From Tuctoria greenei (taxonomy: Eukaryota > Streptophyta > Magnoliopsida > Poales > Poaceae), in NCBI GenBank assembly GCA_036927565.1, contig JAYESD010000003.1, positions 81,761,311-81,825,310 on the forward strand: a stretch of DNA of 64,000 nt, in the 5' to 3' direction. The notes below the pieces were generated by a model. It saw only the letters and a program-made list of their open reading frames with translations, was not told the origin of the DNA and did not search any database. Below, one piece after another: positions 57,283 through 64,000 of the stretch (positions are counted from its first letter, which is position 1; every line of letters begins with the position of its first letter). The translations under genes were made by a program, and so were the position numbers.

Positions 57283-58791
57283 TGAAAGTGCATCTAGGAC
57301 TCCCTTGTGGGTTTTGGATGATTTATGACAAGCAATTGGGATCCTAATCCTTTTGTTGAGATGAATGCAGGAAAATGATGAAAAATGAGCAAAGTGCCAA
57401 AAAGAGGGAAATTGAGAAGGAAAATGGATTTGAGCTCAAGGAGAAGAAATTAGTAGTTTAGTATGTATGGAGTGTGTTAAGGAAACACACCCAAGAGCTC
57501 AATCTCACTTAATCACACACACACAATGCACAAAGCTATACAGGACCGGACTAGTCCGATATCAGCCGGACTAGTCCGATATCTTTCTGTTCCACTTCAG
57601 ACTAGTCCTCCCCAGTGCGGACTAGTCCTCAACACAATGCACGAGTCACACAAAATCGGACAAGTCCGTTGTTACCCGGACTAGTCCGATATTCATTCTG
57701 ATCCACTTCGGACAAGTCCGGTGTCTACACGGACTAGTCCGATATACACTCTGATCTAAATCGGACAAGTCCTCCAAGTGCGGACTTGTCATCCTAAACA
57801 CTTAGGGTTTCACAGGTCCGGACAAGTCCGATGACAATCGGACTAGTCCGAAGCTTTCCAGTAGCGAAATCGGACAAGTCCGTTTTCAGCCGGACTAGTC
57901 CGATATTCCTGGACACTTAGGGTTTGCTTCGCACAGCACACCGGACTAGTCCTATCACCACCACGGACTAGTCCGATCTTTCTGAACCCTAACGGTAACT
58001 TTTAGAAACCCCATATAAATAGAGGTGCACGACTCATTTTCACCATCTCTCGAACCCTAGCGCCGTCACACCTCCCAAGAGACTCAAAAACCATCTCTCT
58101 CCACAAAATTAAGTGCAAAATCAATCAATCCATTGAAGATCACTTCTAGATCATTGGAGAGGCACTTGGCACACGATTGAGCTCTTGGTTTGAATCTCTA
58201 ACACACTCTTGCATCTCAATTTGTATATTTCGAAGTGTGTTATTGGTGGTCCTGAAACTTGTAATCAAGGGAGCTCTCAACTTGTGAGATCGCCCCTTCA
58301 ACTTGGTGATTTACCCCTGTGTGTTTAGTGGAAGAGGATTGGCCTTCGTGGCGATCCGACGAGGGAAGGGTTGGTGAAGACCCAGTCCTTTTGTGGGCTC
58401 CTCAACGTGGACGTAGGTTGCCTTCGTGGTAACCGAACCACGGGATAAATCTTGTGTCTTGTTCGTTTGTGTTCATCATTCTAGTTGATCAACATTATCT
58501 AGGGTTTGATTCATCTTGTTGAATTCAAGTTAAATAGTTGAACAAGAATCATACTTGCAATAGAACTTGATATACAATCATTGAACTGTTATTGAAGTTT
58601 ATATTTCCGCTGCAAACGTCAACGAAACAATCAAATTGACCTAACTTGATCAACCTAGTCCGTGAAATCCGGACTAGTCCGCACTTTACCGGACTAGTCC
58701 GATATATCTGGTTTTGACCTTGTTGTTGAAGTGCTACAGGAACCGAGAAAATTCAAGAAGGCCTATTCACCCCCCTCTAGGCCTACATTCA
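57283..58791 (+). repeat. 3' LTR of Sirevirus E (1509 bp)
   Basis: It matches the 5' LTR nearly base for base and has the same palindrome cluster (about 57548-57980) and TATA box (about 58012). The end TACATTCA is followed by GAGGT, the TSD. Confidence 0.96.
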
Positions 58792-58796
58792 GAGGT

Positions 58797-59202
58797 CAAA
58801 CACAAGGAAATCCTCTTCCAACAAGCAAGGGCCTTCAATAAAAGAGGACTTGGATCCTTCCCGGTGCCCAACAAAGGAAAGGTGCCCTCACCGGAGCTAA
58901 GAACAAGCTTCATCAAAGAAGTTGGTTCTTATTACCAACATTGTGAGGTCACCGGTCACCACACAAGGGAGTGTCCTCTTCCTAACCGACCCTCTCCCAA
59001 GCTTCCTACTAATTACAAATCTACTTTCAATGATCGTTATTATCTCTTAAGTAAAGTAGATGGCAAGGTGAAGGCTAGGTTCATTGGCAAGGACATGAAA
59101 GGCATGAAGGGGAAACTCCCCAAGCAACTTTGGGTCCCAAAGACACTTGTATCACACATACAAGGACCTAAGTTGGCTTGGGTGCCTAAAGTTAAAAATT
59201 GA
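58797..59202 (+). pseudogene. gag: Sirevirus D gag, C-terminal remainder
   Basis: D gag resumes right after the E TSD with KHKEILFQQARAFNKRGLG, then a second knuckle-like YYQHCEVTGHHTREC and the closing segments LPKQLWVPKTLV and GPKLAWVPKVKN, ending at a TGA at 59200-59202. Upstream bases of this frame belong to the E LTR. A TGTGTGTAG at about 59208-59216 precedes pol. Confidence 0.85.
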
Positions 59203-59216
59203 ATTCATGTGTGTAG

Positions 59217-60260
59217 GTGAACTACAAAGTCGGAGGAAAGCATTGGGTACTCGATAGCGGGTGCACCCAACATATGACCGGCAATGATGGTATGTTCACC
59301 ACCATAGAAAACCCCGGCAATCATGAACAAGTCACCTTTAGTGATAACTCTAAGGGAAAGGTAATTGGGTTAGGTAAAATTGCTATTTCAAATGATTTGT
59401 CCATTTCTAATGTTTTGTACGTTAAGTCACTTAGCTTTAATTTACTTTCTATTGCACAACTATGTGATCTTGGACTAACGTGCACATTTAGCAAAAATGA
59501 TGTTGTTGTAAGTAGTGAAACTAGCCAAGACATAGTCTTCAAAGGATTTCGGCATGGACATCTCTACCTAGTGGACTTCGCCAACAAGAATGCTAGCTTG
59601 ACCACTTGTCTTTTCACTAAGACAAGCTTGGGTTGGCTATGGCACCGACGCATAGCACACATTGGAATGAGCAAACTCAAGAAGTCATTCAAGCTTGGGA
59701 TGGTGACCGGCATGAAGGATGTCACATTTGAGAAAAACAAGCTTTGTAGCGCTTGTCAAGCCGGGAAGCAAGTTGCTTCACACCATCCAATGAAGACAAT
59801 GGTGTCAACCTCCAAGCCACTTGAACTACTCCACATGGACCTCTTCGGACCGTCCACATATCAAAGCCTTGGCGGTAACCTCTATTGTCTCGTTATTGTT
59901 GATGACTATTCTCGCTATGCCTGGACTCTATTTTTAGGAGACAAGAGTGAAACTCCGGAAGTGTTCAAGACCTTCGCCAACCGCACTCAAAGGGAATTTC
60001 AACTTCCCATCATCAAGGTCCGGAGTGACAACAGCACCGAATTCAAGAACTACAACATTGGGGAGTGGTGTGACCGCGAAGGCATGAAACATGAGTTTTC
60101 GGCCACATACACTCCTCAACAAAATGGTGTCGTTGAAAGGAAGAACAAGACACTCATCACTCTTGCAAGAGCAATGCTTGATGACTATGGCACGTCGGAG
60201 AAGTTTTGGGCCGAAGCGATCAATACGGCGTGCCATGCCGCAAATAGGGTCTACCTACAA
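59217..60260 (+). pseudogene. pol: Sirevirus D pol (protease and integrase), cut by the 4-kb LTR
   Basis: The open frame gives protease WVLDSGCTQHMTGN, linker LLSIAQLC, HHCC (WLWHRRIAHIGM, CSACQAGK), and integrase HMDLFGP (first Asp). SDNSTEF keeps the second Asp but has Ser for the usual Gly after DN. QQNGVVERKN holds the Glu. It ends at HAANRVYL, where the LTR begins. RT and RNase H are not in the window. Confidence 0.9.
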
Positions 60261-63200
60261 TGGGGACCGGAGTCCACACATCCGAGGATCTCATTGGGTG
60301 GTACCGTGCGATGCGGCACCTAACAACACACACAAAAAGGATACCAAAACATATAAAGTTTTCATATCATAATAAGAAGAGTTTACAAAAGAGTGTACAA
60401 TAGGAGTACACACGCAGCGGAAAATACATACTCATAATCTCACCTAACTAAGCAGGAGAGAAGACGTCCATGCCCTAGGACGATTCTCACTAGCAACACG
60501 AAGAACATACAGCAGCGGCGTGGCTCACATGAGATTTATCTCGACACCTCGAGTCTCATGTACAACCTGAACAGCAGAAATAAAACTAATACCTGCAAAA
60601 ATCGTTAAAGCGCAAACGTGAGCATAAGGCTCAGCAAGACTTAACCGTCTCACTAGACAGATGCAAGGGGACACTAAACATAGGTAAGGAATAGCATAAA
60701 TGACTCGCCTACAAGTGGATCCTTATAATCAAGTTTTAAGTAGCAAATGACATTCTCTGAGCACGGCACATCATGGGCTCCACAATCAAACAAGAAACGC
60801 TTTACCGATGATATGACATGCCCAAAGCACATAGTGCTATTACAGCTAAAGTATGGGGAAATTGAAAATCTTTAGTTATACTATCTCTAAATCATACAAG
60901 GTTGCAAAGTAATTATAATTCAATACAATATGATTTTCTGGCTTCTTTAGTATTTACTACGTCGCGACTGCGACAGACAAGTGGTACTCTATTACTGCGA
61001 GGGACAGTGATTGCAATCAGGACACACCCGGACAACACGACACATACGTCGTTCGGAAGTGTCAGCGAGCACACCTGTACCTACATAACACTTTAGTACT
61101 AGGCGTATATGGCCACCTTTCACAAGAAACTCAAAGGCTGAGCCCGTCTCACCTCCGCAAACAGAAGGTCTCCGCACAGAACACCTCATGTGTCCGCCGA
61201 CCGATTTACACCTTACTGTCCTCAACCCACCCCTATCGATGGTGAGTTAATGGGTCTCAACACCCCAGTTATCAAGTTACATCAGTTTATTGGATTCCAT
61301 GTCCATTATATTGCCGGTACAATTCAAGCTTGTCCGAAGGGGCTGCATACGGACGGGCCTTAATCGACACAGGCAGGGCTATGCGACCGAGACTCAATTC
61401 TCTCCGCTTCCTATCCATCCCCTGCCCGGCCTCAGTTTCATTATATTAAGCCATTTTCTATTCAACCAATCCTGTGAGATACATCTCTCGCGAGTAGATT
61501 CCAACTACTCGACTTCTACCGGATCTCCTATGCATTAGCAAAGTAGTTACTACAGGTCAAACTGTAACTCGTGCCAAATGAACCCTGGGATTTTTGGTCA
61601 TGCAAGTGGAGTATCATTCACCCTAAACGTAATGCACAATTCATATACTATTCATCATAGTGATAAAGCAAAAGCTCATAAACGACTTAAATGCAAACCG
61701 GGGCTTGCCTTAGTTTGCGACTGAACAAATGTCAATTGTTAGGGCTTGATCTTCCTCTGGAGAACCTGCCATGGAACCTCAGTGGAAACACCTTGGCCTT
61801 CTCCTCCAAGTGAAGCTTCTTGTCGATCACCTATCAGCACGTTCCTATCGACATGATATGCATATAAGTAATTAAGTAATTAAGTAATTTAAGAAAAGAC
61901 TCCACGAGGTTGTGTAAACTCTAAGAATGAGGAGTTCGACTAGGAAGGACAGATATGCCTCTGTTGTGTGAATGAACAAAGGATGAAGTCAAGTGGTCAT
62001 AGTAGTATCGAGATGTGAATTGAAAGGTGCAATGTAAGCACACATTGCAACTTGGCACTCAACACTCGACGCTATGCCACTCAAGGACGATACAGCTGAA
62101 TGGTGCGAGAGTGTTGGACTGGTAGTGTAAGGATGACCTAAGAGTCCAGATGGAGCATCGAAAGCTTGAGTATGAGTGGTGTACAAGACGAAGGTTGCGA
62201 TTTAGCAATCGACCAATGAACTTGACTTAACTCATACAGGAGTAAACCTAGTTAAGTGAGTAGTGTTGTCGTAGGGTCCTGACTTAGGGTGAACCATGAT
62301 GGAACCTAACGACACTTGGGACTGAATTGAGATCAACATGGCTTGGACTTAAGAAGTCATTACAAGCACCGTTAACCTAGTATGAGTACCAAGACAACGT
62401 TCAAATGACTTTTAGGTAAAGTAGTTTCTACGGCAAGCTTCTCGAGCATCGTTCAAGTGCTTACGTGACACTATTGCAGTGTCCTTTGCAAGATTGTCCA
62501 GATGAGCTCGGTGAACTCCTAGAACTCGAACATGATGCGAGACCTTGTCGTGACGGTCATGCTTTGTCATCACGGGAAGATCGGATTAGCCACGTCCACA
62601 TCGACCCAGACTCGTCAAAGGGGGTGAGCGGAATCCCGAACACCACCTTGTGAGTCTTAAGGCTAGTGATGTCGACTCGGTTGTTGATAAGGGACTCGAC
62701 GAACCTGTCGTCGATGAAGTGGTACACCAAGTTAACCAATCCTGTGATCGGTTACGGAACATCCTCGACACAACCAAGGAACTCTTATCCAAGGTTCCAC
62801 TTGGACTAGTTCTCCTCGTCGGTCGCAACGTTCTCGCAGTATTCTACCATAGGTCATCGGTGGTCGCCAATACACTCGGTTTGACCTAGAAGGCATTTCA
62901 TCTAGCATCTAGGCTACACCTAGGACTTGACGAGTCTTGCCTCGACTAAACCCTAATTTGGCTAAACGACCATTGTACGACGAGTCGTGCTGGTGTTTCA
63001 GCACCACACACATCACAAGCATCCTTCATCTCGATGCCAGGACACGATAACGGCTCGGAGCGTCACGACGACGTCATATGGTCAACGACGTCGACGCGGC
63101 TCATGGAGGAGCATCACGAGCATGCACGGACAGGTCGACGTGATACAAACGACAAAGGAGGTCAACTTGGGGACTCCTATAGAAATGATATTAACGCGGA

Positions 63201-64000
63201 ACATGGACGTACGGCTTGACGACATATGAGTAATCTTAGCGATCACCACGAACGGACATCGGTGACATCAAGCAAGATATTTTAGTGCAAGGCTCACCTT
63301 GTAGGCATTTCGCCGAACAACTAGGGTGTGCACTTGACTTCCGTCTCTTCATCACCATTCAAAGGGCACCTTGGCACTTGGGCTTGCCGGTTTCAACCTC
63401 ATTCTACCCCTGCATCACAGACCAGTTCTACACATCAACCATATTGGTTCTTTCCTCTTGAACATTTCATCGAACATCTTGGCTGCAGCACTGTCCCAAC
63501 TAACCTTTGCACAAATCAGAGCTAACCTTGAGCCAATTGTCGTCGCCGAGATGTCATCCACGTGTTCCTGCACCTTGTGCATCTTATGACCTATTCACAT
63601 CTCTGGTTGGATGGAATCACGAAGGGGAACATCGCGACCAACACAACGCTGCTGTGGCAAGGAAGGGGGTGGGGACTATGGCGCAGGAAACAGGTTCACG
63701 CGGCCGACAAGCGACGTGTGGTGCTGGAACTATATGTTGAGTGCCGAACCATGGCAAGAGGGGTGCTGACGGCTTGTGGACGATGGATGCACACTGGTGA
63801 CCATGCCCGCGGCGTGCTGGTGACCAGGACGGTGAGCAGTGGCGCTGAGTACCTTTGGATGGCGCAACAGCTTGACAGGAGCACTGCAGAGGCTTCATGG
63901 CGACCAGTCTCGTGCGGGGAAGTGGACGGTGATGGCGGAAGACAGAGGAGGCGCGAACGGGGTGGATCGCATGGTGCGTGGACAGCAAGGTCACGCGTGG
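60261..64000 (-). mobile_element. Second copy of the 4-kb LTR family, cut by the window edge
   Basis: It starts TGGGGACCGGAGTCC (two bases shorter than the copy at 32813) and is collinear with that copy to about 61,720, for example the ACTCGACTTCTACCGGAT stretch. Similarity then falls away by eye. It is inserted in D integrase, with CTACA-type bases on the left side. It is at least 3.74 kb. Sequence to the right edge is GC-rich without a credible gene, fitting the U3 side of a long LTR. Whether it is a solo LTR or part of a full element cannot be seen. Confidence 0.78.

Larger units (their letters stand above)
47063..58791 (+). mobile_element. Sirevirus E, complete, 11.7 kb, TSD GAGGT
   Basis: Both LTRs are present (47063-48572 and 57283-58791). 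GAGGT at 47058-47062 is repeated exactly at 58792-58796. Between them lie primer site, gag, pol, additional ORF and polypurine tract, all on the plus strand. By eye the LTRs differ at about 16 positions plus a C-run, roughly 1.1 percent, mostly transitions, so this is the youngest datable insertion here. It is the best reference copy in the window. Confidence 0.97.
43847..60260 (+). mobile_element. Sirevirus D, split by Sirevirus E and a 4-kb LTR
   Basis: LTR at 43847-45293, primer site at 45294-45307, gag at 45354-47062, then E (47063-58791) and TSD. D gag and pol continue at 58797-60260 until the next insertion. Target-side bases are GCCTC (43842-43846). Its palindrome type and gag differ from those of C and E. 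Confidence 0.9.

Noticed and set aside
62465..63994. Several 60-125 codon ORFs near the right edge as a host gene
   Set aside because: They lie inside the second 4-kb LTR copy, on both strands, without domains or consistent codon signal.

Overview
The window is plant nuclear DNA, almost certainly from a grass. Its gag/pol proteins, LTR termini and primer-binding sites are those of grass Sirevirus (Ty1/copia), Tat, Reina-like and Tekay-like (Ty3/gypsy) retrotransposons. I found no host gene, tRNA, rRNA or bacterial-style operon that I can support. Nearly every base belongs to, or lies between, nested LTR retrotransposons of different ages.

Layout. 1-8061: a decayed minus-strand Tat-lineage Ty3/gypsy element with dual RNase H and an extra antisense ORF; its 5' LTR is at 7181-8061 and its 3' end lies off the left edge. 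8522-10113: a solo LTR with a GGGGG target-site duplication (TSD). 10727-13141: the 3' end of a copia element. 13142-14196 and about 23.3-26.4 kb: two copies of a large LTR-like repeat. 14700-23270: a Reina-like Ty3/gypsy relic on the plus strand, split by a minus-strand copia element (16220 to about 22.4 kb). The leader of that copia element carries nine hairpins with a similar loop and changing, still complementary stems. 26438-38323: a degenerate minus-strand Sirevirus (element A), whose gag is split by a 4.05-kb solo LTR (32813-36860, TSD CCAAG).

38324-60260 is a Russian-doll stack, all on the plus strand. Copia element B (LTR 38324) was hit in gag by Sirevirus C (LTR 40995). C was hit in gag by Sirevirus D (LTR 43847). 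D was hit in gag by Sirevirus E (47063-58791). E is complete, with both LTRs, a GAGGT TSD, an intact-looking 1123-residue pol ORF and a 3' additional ORF. D resumes at 58797 and is interrupted again at 60261 by a second copy of the 4-kb LTR family, which runs to the window edge.

How the parts work. In E the order is LTR, tRNA-Met-type primer site, gag, pol (protease, integrase, reverse transcriptase, RNase H), additional ORF, polypurine tracts, LTR. Gag would form the particle and pol would copy and insert the element. E's own gag reading frame is broken near its start and its zinc knuckle has lost a cysteine, so it would probably need Gag supplied in trans. A recurring theme is short palindromes: in Sirevirus LTRs, in E's gag coding sequence, in the pol-to-additional-ORF spacers, in the Tat LTR and RNase H, and in the copia leader.
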